From Caulobacteraceae bacterium (GTDB lineage: Bacteria; Pseudomonadota; Alphaproteobacteria; Caulobacterales; Caulobacteraceae): a stretch of 64,000 nucleotides of DNA. A program made the translations under genes and the position numbers. Positions 31,243 through 42,035 of the stretch are shown here, in pieces. Numbering within the stretch: position 1 is the first letter of the stretch; each line of letters begins with the position of its first letter. Where the stretch lies: contig JANXUA010000029.1 in NCBI GenBank assembly GCA_025352085.1, positions 55,887 through 119,886 on the forward strand. Reading direction: 5' to 3'. Under the pieces are notes generated by a model. It was not told the origin of the DNA and did not search any database. It saw nothing but the letters and a program-made list of their open reading frames with translations.

Positions 31243-32202
31243 ATGGTCGCCAGGGTGTTCATCGACGGAGAGGCCGGAACTACGGGCCTGCGCATTCGCG
31301 AGCGCCTGGAGGGCCGCGCCGACCTGCAACTGATCAGCATTGAACTGGCGCGGCGCAAGGATCCCGCCGCTCGGCAGGGCTGCCTCAACGGCGCCGATCT
31401 GGTCATTCTGTGCCTGCCCGACGCCGCGGCGCGGGAAGCGGTGGTCCTGATCGACAATCCGACGGTCAAGGTGATCGACGCCTCCACCGCGCACCGGGTC
31501 GCGCCAGGCTGGGTGTATGGTTTTCCGGAGATGTCCCAGGCGCAGCGCTCCATCGTGGCCGGCGCCACGCGGGTCAGCAATCCCGGTTGCTATCCGACCG
31601 GCTTCATCGCCCTCGTCAAGCCCTTGATTGACGAGGGACTGCTGCCCGAGACTTGGCCGGTGACCGTCGGTGCCGTCTCCGGCTATTCCGGCGGCGGCCG
31701 CTCGATGATCGCCGAGTTCGAAGATGCGGCCTCACCCGACTTTACCCATGCCGCCTACCGGATCTATGCGACGAACCTCGCCCACAAACATGTCGCGGAA
31801 ATGGGCGTCTATACGGGCTTGGCGACCGCGCCCCTGTTCACGCCGGCAGTCGGACGGTTTCATCAAGGCATGATCGTCGAGGTTCCGTTGCACCTTGCGG
31901 CGCTACCGATGACGCCGAAACTCGCCGATCTCCATGCGGCGTTGAGTGCAGCCTATGCCGACGAGGCCTTCGTCCGCGTGGCGTCGCTGGAAGAGTGCGC
32001 GGCGACCGCCAATCTCGATCCCGAAAAACTGAACGGAACCAACATGATGGAGCTCTATGTTTTCGGCTCCGACACGCTCGGCCAGGCCCGGCTCGTCGCC
32101 GTCCTCGATAACCTTGGCAAGGGCGCATCCGGCGCAGCGGTGCAGAACCTCAATCTGATGCTGGGCCGACCGGAGGGGGAGGGACTCGCACTCCCGGCTT
32201 GA
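31243..32202 (+). CDS. argC: N-acetyl-gamma-glutamyl-phosphate reductase
   Basis: [51 protein letters not shown] (short ArgC type). Confidence 0.95.
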   Translation: MVARVFIDGEAGTTGLRIRERLEGRADLQLISIELARRKDPAARQGCLNGADLVILCLPDAAAREAVVLIDNPTVKVIDASTAHRVAPGWVYGFPEMSQAQRSIVAGATRVSNPGCYPTGFIALVKPLIDEGLLPETWPVTVGAVSGYSGGGRSMIAEFEDAASPDFTHAAYRIYATNLAHKHVAEMGVYTGLATAPLFTPAVGRFHQGMIVEVPLHLAALPMTPKLADLHAALSAAYADEAFVRVASLEECAATANLDPEKLNGTNMMELYVFGSDTLGQARLVAVLDNLGKGASGAAVQNLNLMLGRPEGEGLALPA

Positions 32203-32233
32203 TCTACGCCGTCGGAAAGCCGATCTAGGCGAC

Positions 32234-33193
32234 ATGGCTCTGGTCATAGACAAAACTTCTGCGCGCGGCCTTCGTCATCCGGAAAAGCAGGCGCGGGCCG
32301 ATACGCCGGTTCTGCGCAAACCGGCGTGGTTGCGCGTCCGCGCGCCAGGCTCTGTGGGCTACAACGAGACGCGGCGGATCGTAAAGGAGCACGGTCTTGT
32401 CACCGTTTGTGAAGAAGCGGCCTGCCCTAACATCGGCGAATGCTGGAGCCAATCGCACGCCACGATGATGATCATGGGCGAGACGTGCACGCGGGCTTGC
32501 GCTTTTTGTAATGTTTCCACGGGTTTGCCCGGATCTCTGGATGCCGACGAGCCGCGCCGGGTCGGCGCGGCGGTGGCGATGATGCGGCTCAAGCACGTGG
32601 TCATCACGTCGGTCGATCGCGACGATCTTTCCGACGGCGGCGCGGCGCATTTCGCCGCCACGGTCAGTGCCATTCGCGCCGCCGCGCCCGCCGCGACCAT
32701 CGAGATCCTCACCCCTGATTTCCTGCGCAAGCCGATAGCGGCGGCGCACGCGGTGATCGATTCGGGTCCGGACGTCTTCAACCACAATCTGGAGACGGTG
32801 CCGCGGCTCTATCTCTCGATCCGCCCGGGCGCGCGTTACTATCAGTCAATGCGTCTGCTGGAGCGGGTCAAGGAACGGGCGCCGGACATGTTCACCAAGT
32901 CCGGCCTGATGGTCGGCCTTGGCGAAACCAAGGAAGAGGTGATGCAGGTGATGGACGACATGCGCGTCGCCGGCGTCGATTTCCTGACCATCGGCCAATA
33001 TCTGCAGCCCACGCGCAAGCACGCGCCGATCGACCGGTTCGTTGAGCCGGAGGAATTCGCCGCCCTGGAGACTATCGCCCGCTCGAAGGGGTTCCTGATG
33101 GTTTCAGCCAGCCCGCTGACGCGATCGTCTCACCACGCCGGCGGGGATTTCGCCCGCCTTAAGGCGGCGCGTCTGGCGCGCCAGGCCGCCTGA
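32234..33193 (+). CDS. lipA: Lipoyl synthase
   Basis: [67 protein letters not shown]. Confidence 0.97.
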   Translation: MALVIDKTSARGLRHPEKQARADTPVLRKPAWLRVRAPGSVGYNETRRIVKEHGLVTVCEEAACPNIGECWSQSHATMMIMGETCTRACAFCNVSTGLPGSLDADEPRRVGAAVAMMRLKHVVITSVDRDDLSDGGAAHFAATVSAIRAAAPAATIEILTPDFLRKPIAAAHAVIDSGPDVFNHNLETVPRLYLSIRPGARYYQSMRLLERVKERAPDMFTKSGLMVGLGETKEEVMQVMDDMRVAGVDFLTIGQYLQPTRKHAPIDRFVEPEEFAALETIARSKGFLMVSASPLTRSSHHAGGDFARLKAARLARQAA

Positions 33194-33202
33194 TCGGCTC
33201 CA

Positions 33203-33646
33203 TTGCGCCAGAGCCTGACGCGCCGTTTGCCCTATACGCCACAGCAGCTCTTCGAGTTGGTCGGCGACGTCGAACGCTATCCGCAGTTCGTGCCGTGGAT
33301 CACAACGCTGACGACATGGAATCGGCGCGAAGCCGGGGAGGGTGTAACCACGTTCGACGCCCAAGCGCACGTGCGCTTCGCCATCATCCACGAGCGGTTC
33401 ATCACCCGCGTCACCCTGAACGCCGCGGCGCTTGCGGTGGACGTCGCACTCATTTCTGGGCCGTTCACCCGACTTGAGAATCACTGGCGGTTCGCCGCCG
33501 ATGGCGAGGGGACCAGCTTGAGCTTCGAGATCGACTTCGAATTCGGTTCACGCCGTCTGGAGCGAATTCTCGCCGCCAATTCTGCCTATGCCGTCGCTCG
33601 TCTGGTCGGTTGTTTTGAAGACCGCGCGGCGGCGTTGTATCAATGA
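33203..33646 (+). CDS. COQ10/RatA-family ubiquinone-binding START-domain protein
   Basis: YTPQQLFELVGDVERYPQFVPWITTLTTWNR...FEIDFEFGSRRLERIL; directly downstream of lipA; TTG start. Confidence 0.88.
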   Translation: MRQSLTRRLPYTPQQLFELVGDVERYPQFVPWITTLTTWNRREAGEGVTTFDAQAHVRFAIIHERFITRVTLNAAALAVDVALISGPFTRLENHWRFAADGEGTSLSFEIDFEFGSRRLERILAANSAYAVARLVGCFEDRAAALYQ

Positions 33647-33681
33647 GCCGCGCGCGACTCGCGGCGCCTCGGAGGTAGGAC

Positions 33682-34104
33682 ATGGATGTATCGCGACCAC
33701 CGATCTGGCTGATGAAGACCGAACCGGCGAAGTATTCCTACGCCGATCTGGCCCGCGACGGCCGCACGGTATGGGACGGCGTACGCAACAACCAGGCCGC
33801 CCTCTACTTGAAGGCGATGAAGGTAGGCGATTTGGCTTTTATCTATCATTCCGTAAGCGATTTGGCGGTGGTCGGCGTCGCGCGCATCGTGCGCAAGGCC
33901 TTCATCGATCCGACCGACCCGGCTGGGCGCTTCGTCGCGGTCGAGATCGCCCCTGACATAAGTTTGGCCAAGCCCGTGCCGCTCGCCGACCTGCGCGCCA
34001 ATTCGAAGCTGGCCGGTATGGCCATGTTCCGCCAGTTCCGCCTTTCCGTTTCACCGGTGACGCCGGACGAGTCGCGGGTGATCCTGGCGATGGGCGCGGG
34101 TTAG
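33682..34104 (+). CDS. EVE domain-containing protein
   Basis: IWLMKTEPAKYSYADLARDGRTVWDGVRNNQAALYLKAMKVGDLAFIYHS. Confidence 0.92.
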   Translation: MDVSRPPIWLMKTEPAKYSYADLARDGRTVWDGVRNNQAALYLKAMKVGDLAFIYHSVSDLAVVGVARIVRKAFIDPTDPAGRFVAVEIAPDISLAKPVPLADLRANSKLAGMAMFRQFRLSVSPVTPDESRVILAMGAG

Positions 34105-34108
34105 CCGC

Positions 34109-34600
34109 CTAGCGCAACCGTTCGCGCAGCATTTCCAATGCTACCTGGACTGCGGCCATCTGGACTTCCCAGCGGGTTTCAAACTCGAACATTTCCAGCC
34201 GGTGATGCACCGACTGGTTGGCTCTGGCGGTGGCGAAGTGAACCGTGCCGACCGGCTTGAGCGGCGATCCGCCGTCTGGGCCGGCCACCCCGGTGATCGA
34301 AACGGCGACGTGGGCGTGCGAGTGCTCGACGGCGCCTTCGGCCATCATCCGCGCCACCGGCTCGGACACCGCGCCCAGATCGGCGATCATATCGCCCGAT
34401 ATGCCCAGCAATTCCTGCTTGGCGCGGTTGGTGTAGGCGACGAACCCGCGTTCGAACACGTCTGACGCGCCCGGGATGGAGCAGATTGCGCCTGCCACCA
34501 AACCGCCGGTGCAACTCTCCGCCGTCACGATCCGCAGCGACCGCGCGCGCGCATCATCGATCACCAATCGGGCGAGCGTTTCGATTTCCAAAGAGAACAT
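34109..34600 (-). CDS. CinA C-terminal domain protein (nicotinamide-nucleotide amidohydrolase, PncC-like)
   Basis: IVTAESCTGGLVAGAICSIPGASDVFERGFVAYTNRAKQELLGI...SITGVAGPDGG. Confidence 0.93.
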   Translation of the reverse strand: MFSLEIETLARLVIDDARARSLRIVTAESCTGGLVAGAICSIPGASDVFERGFVAYTNRAKQELLGISGDMIADLGAVSEPVARMMAEGAVEHSHAHVAVSITGVAGPDGGSPLKPVGTVHFATARANQSVHHRLEMFEFETRWEVQMAAVQVALEMLRERLR

Positions 34601-34628
34601 TTATCAATACCCTTTTGATATCCTGTAA

Positions 34629-35777
34629 CTAACCCGGCACGGATATTGACACCGCCGCCTGCGCGGCCAGACCTTCGCCGCGACCGGTAAAGCCGAGCTG
34701 TTCGGTGGTTGTCGCCTTCACGCTAACCTGATCGACGTTCAAACTCAGCAGTTCGGCCAACCTCTCGCGCATGGCCTGACGATGCGGTTTGATCTTAGGC
34801 GCCTCGCAGATCAGGGTCACGTCGACATTGTTGATCACCCCGTCGCGCGCGGCGATGAGGGCGGCGGCGTGGCGCAGGAAGACCGTCGAGTCGGCCCCTT
34901 TCCACCGGGGGTCGGTCGGGGGAAAGTGATCGCCGATGTCGCCTTCGCCGATGGCGCCCAGCAGGGCGTCGGTGAGTGCGTGCAGGCCGACGTCCGCGTC
35001 GGAGTGGCCGATGAGGCTGTGGTTGTGCGCGATCTTAACTCCGCACAACCAGACGCCGTCGCCCTCGCCGAACCGGTGTACGTCAAATCCCTGACCGATC
35101 CGGATTACGCGCTGAGGCCTCGCCAATTGTTCGGCCATGACGAAATCCTCAGGATAGGTGAGCTTGAACAACATCGGATCGCCGCGCGTCAGGGCAATTC
35201 GCCCGCCAGCCCGCTCCACCACCGCCAGATCGTCGGTGGGCGCCTCGCCCGGCGCCCAGGCGTCATAAGCGGCGCTGATGACGCCAAGATGAAAGGCCTG
35301 CGGCGTCTGCGCGCGCCACAGACTATCACGCGGCGCGGTGGTTACGGCGCCCGAGGCGCTGCGCGCCTTGAGCGTGTCGGTGACCGGCAGGGCGGGCGCA
35401 GCGCCATCGGTGCCTCCGAGCGCGGCGATCAGGGCCAGGATGTGCTGGTTGGTGAGAAACGGTCGCGCGGCGTCATGGATCAGCACGATCTCGTCGGCGC
35501 CGGGCCCCAGCGCCGCCAGGCCGGCCTTGACCGAATCGGCGCGCGTCGCCCCGCCTTGAACGAGCAACCAGCCGGACAGGCCGGCGAAGGCTCGCACGGC
35601 CTCATCGGCGCCGTTGGCGGAAACAACGACCACCACGCGCCGTGCGCCGGCGGCTTGAAACGCCTCCAGCGACCACCGTGCGACGGGCCGTCCGGCCAGG
35701 GCACGCCACTGCTTGGGCTCGCCCGCGCCGGCGCGTTCTCCCGAGCCTGCGGCGACAATGATGGCTGAAAACGTCAT
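34629..35777 (-). CDS. ispDF: Bifunctional 2-C-methyl-D-erythritol 4-phosphate cytidylyltransferase / 2,4-cyclodiphosphate synthase
   Basis: IspD half [19 protein letters not shown], IspF half [23 protein letters not shown]...[30 protein letters not shown]. Confidence 0.96.
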   Translation of the reverse strand: MTFSAIIVAAGSGERAGAGEPKQWRALAGRPVARWSLEAFQAAGARRVVVVVSANGADEAVRAFAGLSGWLLVQGGATRADSVKAGLAALGPGADEIVLIHDAARPFLTNQHILALIAALGGTDGAAPALPVTDTLKARSASGAVTTAPRDSLWRAQTPQAFHLGVISAAYDAWAPGEAPTDDLAVVERAGGRIALTRGDPMLFKLTYPEDFVMAEQLARPQRVIRIGQGFDVHRFGEGDGVWLCGVKIAHNHSLIGHSDADVGLHALTDALLGAIGEGDIGDHFPPTDPRWKGADSTVFLRHAAALIAARDGVINNVDVTLICEAPKIKPHRQAMRERLAELLSLNVDQVSVKATTTEQLGFTGRGEGLAAQAAVSISVPG

Positions 35778-35888
35778 GCGATCCGCTTATAGGGGCGCCG
35801 CAGCGGCGGAAATAGGTGGTTTCAACCGCGCTGGCCAATGGGCTATCGTCGGGCGCCGCGCAACCAAATCGCAACATAGGAAAACCTC

Positions 35889-36920
35889 ATGGCCTCCAGG
35901 ATCGCCGAAGACCCGCGTATCGACCCCAGGATCAAGGCCATGTTCGGCGCTATGCCGATGGCGCCGGTCCGTGACGTGGCCGACCGCGAAGAGTTGCTCG
36001 CGATCATGAATTCGGACGCCGCCAAGGCGCAGGGAACTGGGCTTCAGGTCATGCTCGAAATGATGGACAGTGAGGCGCTGACGCCGTCGGCGAATTTCGA
36101 CATCAGCACCGAGAAGGTTCAATCCGCGCCGGACGGCAACTGGATCAACATCCAGTTCATCCGCCCTCGCACCGCCGAGCGCCTGCCGTGCGTCTACTAT
36201 ATTCACGGCGGCGGCATGCAGATGCTCTCCTGCTACTACGGCAACTATCGCTCTTGGGGCAAAATGATCGCCGCGCAGGGCGTCGCCGTGGCCATGGTCG
36301 ATTTTCGCAATGCGATCACGCCGTCCTCGATCCCCGAGGTGGCGCCGTTCCCGGCTGGGCTGAATGACTGCGTTTCCGGTGTAAAATGGCTGCGCGCCAA
36401 CGCCGCGACCTTGAACATCGATCCCGCGCGGATCGTCATCGCCGGTGAGAGCGGGGGCGGAAACCTGACCCTCGCCACCGGACTGAAGCTCAAGCAGGAC
36501 GGCGACATCGGCTTGATCAAAGGCCTGTACGCTCTGTGCCCCTATATCGCCGGCGAGTGGCCGCTGCCGCAGAATCCGTCTTCAACGGAAAACAACGGCA
36601 TCTTGCTGGACCTGCACAACAACAATGGCGCCATGGGCTATGGCATTGAGGCGTGGCGCGCGCGCGATCCGCTGGCGTGGCCGGGCCACGCCTCGGCCGA
36701 CGACGTCAAAGGCCTGCCGCCAGTGGTGATCAGCGTCAACGAGTGTGATCCGCTGCGCGATGAAGGGATCAATTTCTATCGGCTGCTGATCCAAAGTGGG
36801 GTCAGCGCCCGGTGCCGGCAAGTGATGGGGACCGTGCACGGCACGGAGGTTTTCCCGATCTGCTGCCCGGACATCAGTCGCGCGACCGCCCGCGATATCG
36901 CCGATTTTTGCGCCAACTGA
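35889..36920 (+). CDS. Alpha/beta hydrolase, HSL-like (HGGG / GESGGG) family
   Basis: CVYYIHGGGMQM oxyanion motif, IAGESGGGNLTLA nucleophile elbow, C-terminal Asp and His (NECDPLRDEG, GTVHGTE). Confidence 0.9.
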   Translation: MASRIAEDPRIDPRIKAMFGAMPMAPVRDVADREELLAIMNSDAAKAQGTGLQVMLEMMDSEALTPSANFDISTEKVQSAPDGNWINIQFIRPRTAERLPCVYYIHGGGMQMLSCYYGNYRSWGKMIAAQGVAVAMVDFRNAITPSSIPEVAPFPAGLNDCVSGVKWLRANAATLNIDPARIVIAGESGGGNLTLATGLKLKQDGDIGLIKGLYALCPYIAGEWPLPQNPSSTENNGILLDLHNNNGAMGYGIEAWRARDPLAWPGHASADDVKGLPPVVISVNECDPLRDEGINFYRLLIQSGVSARCRQVMGTVHGTEVFPICCPDISRATARDIADFCAN

Positions 36921-36949
36921 CCAGGGCGGGTTTACCCGGGGATCATAAT

Positions 36950-36966
36950 TGCCTAAAGAGTAGGCA
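36950..36966. promoter_or_regulatory. 17-bp inverted repeat TGCCTA-N5-TAGGCA upstream of dusB-ntrB-ntrC
   Basis: TGCCTAAAGAGTAGGCA read directly; same 6-5-6 layout and TGC...GCA ends as NtrC-type sites; function inferred. Confidence 0.4.
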
Positions 36967-36968
36967 TT

Positions 36969-37991
36969 GTGGATGATCAAAAATTCAGCAACCATATGAA
37001 TATCGGCGGCGTCGATGTTCTCGGCCGGGTCTGGCTGGCCCCCATGACTGGCGTCACCGACCTGCCGTTTCGCCAGGTCGCGGCGCGGCTGGGGGCGGCC
37101 TACGTCGCCACCGAAATGGTCGCGTGCCAGCAGTTCGCGGCGGCCCGGCCCGAAGTGGTTCGCCGCGCCGCCGTCGGCGAAGGTCTGCCCTTGATGGTGG
37201 TCCAGCTCGTGGGCGGCGACCCGGACGCGGTCGCCAAGGGCGCGACGCTGGCGACGGAGGCAGGCGCGCATATTATCGATCTTAATTTCGGCTGTCCCGC
37301 CAAGACGGTCACCGGGGTCGCCTGCGGTTCAGCCATCATGCGCGATCTCGACCAAGCCGAACGCCTGATTTCCGCCGCTGTGGACGCCACCGACGCGGCG
37401 GTGACCGTCAAGATGCGGTTGGGCTGGGATGATGCGGCGCGCAACGCACCCGAACTTGCGATCCGGGCGCAGGGCGCCGGGGCGAGGGCGTTGACTGTCC
37501 ACGGTCGCACCCGCCGTCAGTTCTATAAGGGCGTCGCCGACTGGCAGGCCGTGGCCGAGGTCAAGGCGGCCGTGACCATTCCGGTGATCGTCAACGGCGA
37601 CATCGTCGATCTGGACGCGGCGCGGCAGGCCCTTGCCCAATCGGGGGCGGATGCGGTGATGATCGGTCGCGGCGCCCTGGGGCGACCGTGGATCGCCGCC
37701 CATCTCGAAGCCGCCCTCGAGGGGCGCCATGTGGCTGAGCCAGGCCCGGCGGAACGCGCGCGGATTGTCATCGACCACCTGGACGGGAGTGTGCGGTTTT
37801 ACGGTGAACGCCGCGGCCTGCGCATGTTTCGCAAGCACCTGGCTGCCTATGTCGACGCGGCGCCCTGGCCGGTCGCGGCCGAAGCGCGACGCAATGCCCG
37901 GGCCCGACTGTGCGGGCTTGAAACGGCAAGCGAAGTCGCTGCCGCGCTCTGCGCCCTGTGGTTGGAACGGCCTGATCGGATGGCGGCGTGA
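36969..37991 (+). CDS. dusB: tRNA-dihydrouridine synthase (DusB/NifR3)
   Basis: VWLAPMTGVTDLPFRQVAARLGAAYVATEMV, DLNFGCPAKTVTG, VHGRTRRQFYKG; GTG start, alternative ATG at 36996. Confidence 0.95.
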   Translation: MDDQKFSNHMNIGGVDVLGRVWLAPMTGVTDLPFRQVAARLGAAYVATEMVACQQFAAARPEVVRRAAVGEGLPLMVVQLVGGDPDAVAKGATLATEAGAHIIDLNFGCPAKTVTGVACGSAIMRDLDQAERLISAAVDATDAAVTVKMRLGWDDAARNAPELAIRAQGAGARALTVHGRTRRQFYKGVADWQAVAEVKAAVTIPVIVNGDIVDLDAARQALAQSGADAVMIGRGALGRPWIAAHLEAALEGRHVAEPGPAERARIVIDHLDGSVRFYGERRGLRMFRKHLAAYVDAAPWPVAAEARRNARARLCGLETASEVAAALCALWLERPDRMAA

Positions 37992-39091
37992 GAGAGGCGC
38001 CCGAACATCGCCGCGCCGCCGCGTTCGATCTGTGGCCGCAGGCGGCGCTGCTCCTGGATGGCGCTGGAACTATGACAGCGGCGAACGAGGCGGCCGAGCA
38101 ACTCTTCGGCCAGGGCTTGTCCATGCTCGCGCGTCATACCGTGCAAAGTGCTCTGCCGCCGGGCGCCGAACTGGCCGCTCTGGTTGATCGCTGCATCGCC
38201 GAGAACGGCGCCGTGCGCGAGCGGGAGGTCGAGATCGAGGTGCTAGGACAGCCGACGTTTACCGCCGATGTGGCCGCCACACCTCTGTCAGACGGGACAA
38301 TCCTGCTCACCGTACACGTGCGCGGCGCCACCTCCGGCGTTGACCGCACGGCTGACCCCGCCGGTCTGCGCTCGGTCATGGGTTTGGGCGAAATGCTCGC
38401 CCACGAGGTGAAAAATCCGCTCGCCGGTATTCGCGGGGCGGCGCAACTGCTCAAAGCGAGCGCCGGCGCGGAAGACATCCCCCTGGCTCAGTTGATCGTC
38501 GATGAGACCGACCGCATTCGTCGACTGATCGATCGGATGGAGGCCCTCTCCGGCGATGATCCGCCGGAGCGATCGGCCGTCAATATCCACCAGGTGCTCG
38601 ACCGCGTGCGCGCCCTGGCGGCCAACGGTTACGCCGATGGGTTGGCGCTGAAGGAGCAATATGATCCCTCCTTGCCGCCCGCGTGGGGCGAAGAGGACCA
38701 GTTGATCCAGGTCTTTCTCAATTTAACCAAGAACGCCGCAGAGGCCGCTCGAGCGCGGGGCGATGGTCGCGGCGAGATTTCAATAACCACGGCCTATCGT
38801 CACGGTGTGCGCATTCGTGGGGCCGACGGCGCGACCATCCACGGCGGCCCGCTCGAGGTGCGGGTCATCGACAATGGCGTGGGCGTGCCGCGCCGGCTGC
38901 GCGACCATCTGTTCGAACCGTTCGTCACGACCAAGGCGCAGGGGGCCGGCCTTGGCCTCGCGCTGGTGTCCAAACTGGTCGCCGGGCATGGCGGCTTGAT
39001 TGATTTCGAATCCGAACCGGGGCGCACGGTCTTCCGGGTTTTGCTGCCGGCGGCGCCCGCCGCGGCGCTTGAAGAGGCTATGTCGGCATGA
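37988..39091 (+). CDS. ntrB: Nitrogen regulation sensor histidine kinase NtrB (GlnL)
   Basis: PAS plus [21 protein letters not shown]-box, [34 protein letters not shown]. Confidence 0.95.
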   Translation: MREAPEHRRAAAFDLWPQAALLLDGAGTMTAANEAAEQLFGQGLSMLARHTVQSALPPGAELAALVDRCIAENGAVREREVEIEVLGQPTFTADVAATPLSDGTILLTVHVRGATSGVDRTADPAGLRSVMGLGEMLAHEVKNPLAGIRGAAQLLKASAGAEDIPLAQLIVDETDRIRRLIDRMEALSGDDPPERSAVNIHQVLDRVRALAANGYADGLALKEQYDPSLPPAWGEEDQLIQVFLNLTKNAAEAARARGDGRGEISITTAYRHGVRIRGADGATIHGGPLEVRVIDNGVGVPRRLRDHLFEPFVTTKAQGAGLGLALVSKLVAGHGGLIDFESEPGRTVFRVLLPAAPAAALEEAMSA

Positions 39092-40506
39092 GCGGGCCCA
39101 CGCAGAAGATCCTGATCGCCGATGACGATTCGTCAATCCGGCTGGTGCTCAGCCAGGCCTTCACCCGTCTGGGCTATGATGTGCGGGCCACGGGCAATAC
39201 CGCGACCTTGCTCAAGTGGGTGACGGACGGCGACGGCGAGCTGGTGATCACCGACGTCGTCATGCCCGATGAAAACATCTTCGACGTGCTTCCACGTATT
39301 CGTAAACAGCGCCCCAAGCTGCCGGTCATCGTGATGAGCGCGCAAAATACCCTGCTGACCGCCATCAACGCCGCCGAGCTGGGCGTGTTCGACTACATTC
39401 CCAAACCATTCGACCTTGACGACATGGCGGCCCTGGTCCGGCGCGCCCTGGCGAGGCCGGCGGATCGGGAGGCGACCAAGGCGCAGGCGCTGGCGGTGCG
39501 GGACGAGCGCCTGCCACTGATCGGTCGCTCGGCGCCGATGCAGGAGGTTTATCGCACCATTTCGCGCCTGGTGGGCGCGGACCTGACCGTGCTCATTCTG
39601 GGCGAATCCGGCTCGGGCAAGGAACTGGTGGCGCGGGCCCTGCATGACCTTGGCCGCCGCCGAGACGGGCGCTTCGTGGCGATCAATCTGGCCGCCATTC
39701 CGCGCGGACGAGTGGACACCGAACTTTTTGGTCAGGGTGACGGCGAGATGGGGCGATTGGCCGAGGCCGATGGCGGCACGTTGTTTCTCGATGAGATCGG
39801 CGACATGCCGCTGGACGCCCAGACCCGGCTGTTGCGGGTGTTCGACGGCGCCGATCCGGCGATCAATCCCAGAACCGGACGAAAGCCGAACGCCCGGGTA
39901 ATCGCGGCGACCAACCGCGACCTTCGGTCCTTGATCTCGCAGGGCTTGTTCCGCGAAGACCTGTATTTTCGCCTCAACGTCGCCCCCATCCGCGTTCCGC
40001 CCCTGCGGGAGCGCACCGAGGATATTCCCGAGCTCGCGCGAGCTTTTTTGCTGCGCGCCAGCCGCGAGGGTCTGCCGTCGAAGACCATCGATCAGGCGGC
40101 GCTCGACCGGCTAAAACTACATCCCTGGCCTGGCAATGTGCGCGAGTTGGAAAACCTGATCCGTCGCGTCTGCGCCCTCTATGGCGAGGAGATCATCGGC
40201 GCCCGGATCATCGAACGCGAGTTGACCGAACAGGTCCGCGCGCCCGTCGGCGACGAACCGGACACTCTGTCGAAATTGGTCGAGCGCAATCTCGCCTCTT
40301 ATTTTGCCTCTCAGCCGGACGGCGTGCCGCCGCAGGGGCTCTATGACCGGGTCCTCGCCGATATCGAGCGGCCACTGTTTCAACTCACCCTCGCGGCCAC
40401 GCGCGGCAACCAGATGCGGGCTGCTGAAGTGCTTGGGCTCAATCGCAACACCCTGCGTAAACGCCTCAGCGATCTGGGGATTGAAAAGGCCAAGGCCGCC
40501 AAGTGA
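39088..40506 (+). CDS. ntrC: Nitrogen regulation response regulator NtrC (GlnG)
   Basis: Receiver [22 protein letters not shown]+ [38 protein letters not shown]; Fis-like [24 protein letters not shown]. Confidence 0.95.
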   Translation: MSGPTQKILIADDDSSIRLVLSQAFTRLGYDVRATGNTATLLKWVTDGDGELVITDVVMPDENIFDVLPRIRKQRPKLPVIVMSAQNTLLTAINAAELGVFDYIPKPFDLDDMAALVRRALARPADREATKAQALAVRDERLPLIGRSAPMQEVYRTISRLVGADLTVLILGESGSGKELVARALHDLGRRRDGRFVAINLAAIPRGRVDTELFGQGDGEMGRLAEADGGTLFLDEIGDMPLDAQTRLLRVFDGADPAINPRTGRKPNARVIAATNRDLRSLISQGLFREDLYFRLNVAPIRVPPLRERTEDIPELARAFLLRASREGLPSKTIDQAALDRLKLHPWPGNVRELENLIRRVCALYGEEIIGARIIERELTEQVRAPVGDEPDTLSKLVERNLASYFASQPDGVPPQGLYDRVLADIERPLFQLTLAATRGNQMRAAEVLGLNRNTLRKRLSDLGIEKAKAAK

Positions 40507-41237
40507 CGTCACCGATTCCGATTGTCATCTTCGACGAAATTGATTCGACCAACGCCGAAGCCCGGCGCAGGGCCGAAGCGGGCGAGGGGGGGCCGGTCTG
40601 GTTCATCGCCGCCCGTCAGAGCGCGGGACGCGGACGGCGCGGGCGGGTCTGGGACACCAGCCTCGGCAACCTCGCCGCTACCTACCTTTTCACCAGCGCC
40701 CGGGCCCCCGCCGAGGTGGCGCAGATCTCGTTCGTCGCAGCCCTGGCCGTTGCGGATTTGGCGAGCACCTTCGCGCCGGCTCACCTCGTCACCCTCAAAT
40801 GGCCCAACGACACGCTGATCGCGGGGCGCAAGACGGCGGGGATTCTGGTGGAGTCCGGTCCCGCGCCCGCCGGAGGGCTGTGGGTTGCGGTCGGCATCGG
40901 GGTCAATCTGGCGCATGCCCCGCAAGGATTGACGTCGTGGGCCCTGCCGCCGACATTTCTAGGCGAGTATGGCCGCACGCCGACGCCCACCCAGGCCCTG
41001 ACAGTGTTGAGCGATGCGTTTGAGCGCCGGCGGACGGTCTGGGAGCGCGAAGGTTTCGCCACAATCGCCGCGGACTGGACGGCCACGGCGCATGGTCTCG
41101 GCGAGCGTTGCGTGGCGCGCCTGCCGAGCGAAACCATCGAAGGGATCGCCGAGGGACTCGACGCGGACGGCGCGCTCAGGCTTAGAACACGGGGGGGCTC
41201 CGTGCGCAGAATCACCGCCGGAGACGTGTTTTTCTAG
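40503..41237 (+). CDS. birA: Biotin--[acetyl-CoA-carboxylase] ligase
   Basis: [55 protein letters not shown] start overlapping the ntrC stop. Confidence 0.95.
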   Translation: MTSPIPIVIFDEIDSTNAEARRRAEAGEGGPVWFIAARQSAGRGRRGRVWDTSLGNLAATYLFTSARAPAEVAQISFVAALAVADLASTFAPAHLVTLKWPNDTLIAGRKTAGILVESGPAPAGGLWVAVGIGVNLAHAPQGLTSWALPPTFLGEYGRTPTPTQALTVLSDAFERRRTVWEREGFATIAADWTATAHGLGERCVARLPSETIEGIAEGLDADGALRLRTRGGSVRRITAGDVFF

Positions 41238-41255
41238 GAAACGAGGGGCTGCTCC

Positions 41256-42035
41256 ATGTTGTTGGCCATCGAACAGGGCAACACCAACACCCTTTTTGCC
41301 GTGTACGACGGTGAAACGTGGGTCGCGCAATGGCGGGCGGCCACCGAGGCCTCGCGCACGGCCGACGAATACGCGGTGTGGCTGTCGCAACTCCTGGCCA
41401 TGACCGGGTTGGCGATGAGTGCTATCGACGCCTGCGTTATTTCTAGCGTCGTGCCGCAATCCATCTTCAACCTGCGCAATCTGGCGCGGCGGTATCTCAA
41501 TGTCGAACCGATGATTGTCGGCGAAAATGTCGATCTGGGCATAGCCATACGTATCCAAAAGCCCTCCGAGGCCGGGGCGGACCGGCTAGTCAACGCCATT
41601 GGCGCGCACATGGTTTATCCCGGCGCCCTGCTGATCGTGGATTCCGGCACCGCGACGACCTTTGACGTGGTCGGCGCGGACGGCGCGTTTGAAGGCGGGG
41701 CCATCGCGCCTGGCATCAATCTCTCCATGCAGGCCCTGCATGAAGCGGCGGCGCGGCTGCCAAGAATCGCCATTCAGAAACCCGCGCACGTCATCGGCAA
41801 GGGTACGGTCGAGGCCATGCAGTCTGGGGTGTTCTGGGGCTATGTGTCCCTCATCGAAGGCTTGGTCGCGCGGATCAAGGCCGACTATGGCGCGCCCCTG
41901 ACCGTGATCGGCACCGGCGGCATTGCTTCGCTGTTCGAAGGGGCGACCAAGGCCATCGATCACTTCGATCATGACCTCACCATCCTTGGCCTACTCGAAA
42001 TCGTGCGCCGCAATCCCCATTTGCGCCAACCATGA
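41256..42035 (+). CDS. coaX: Type III pantothenate kinase
   Basis: [55 protein letters not shown]. Confidence 0.95.
   Translation: MLLAIEQGNTNTLFAVYDGETWVAQWRAATEASRTADEYAVWLSQLLAMTGLAMSAIDACVISSVVPQSIFNLRNLARRYLNVEPMIVGENVDLGIAIRIQKPSEAGADRLVNAIGAHMVYPGALLIVDSGTATTFDVVGADGAFEGGAIAPGINLSMQALHEAAARLPRIAIQKPAHVIGKGTVEAMQSGVFWGYVSLIEGLVARIKADYGAPLTVIGTGGIASLFEGATKAIDHFDHDLTILGLLEIVRRNPHLRQP

Noticed and set aside
33203-33646. RatA toxin / toxin-antitoxin system
   Set aside because: The family is sometimes labelled RatA, but position after lipA and sequence fit the COQ10-like ubiquinone-binding role; no antitoxin partner is visible.
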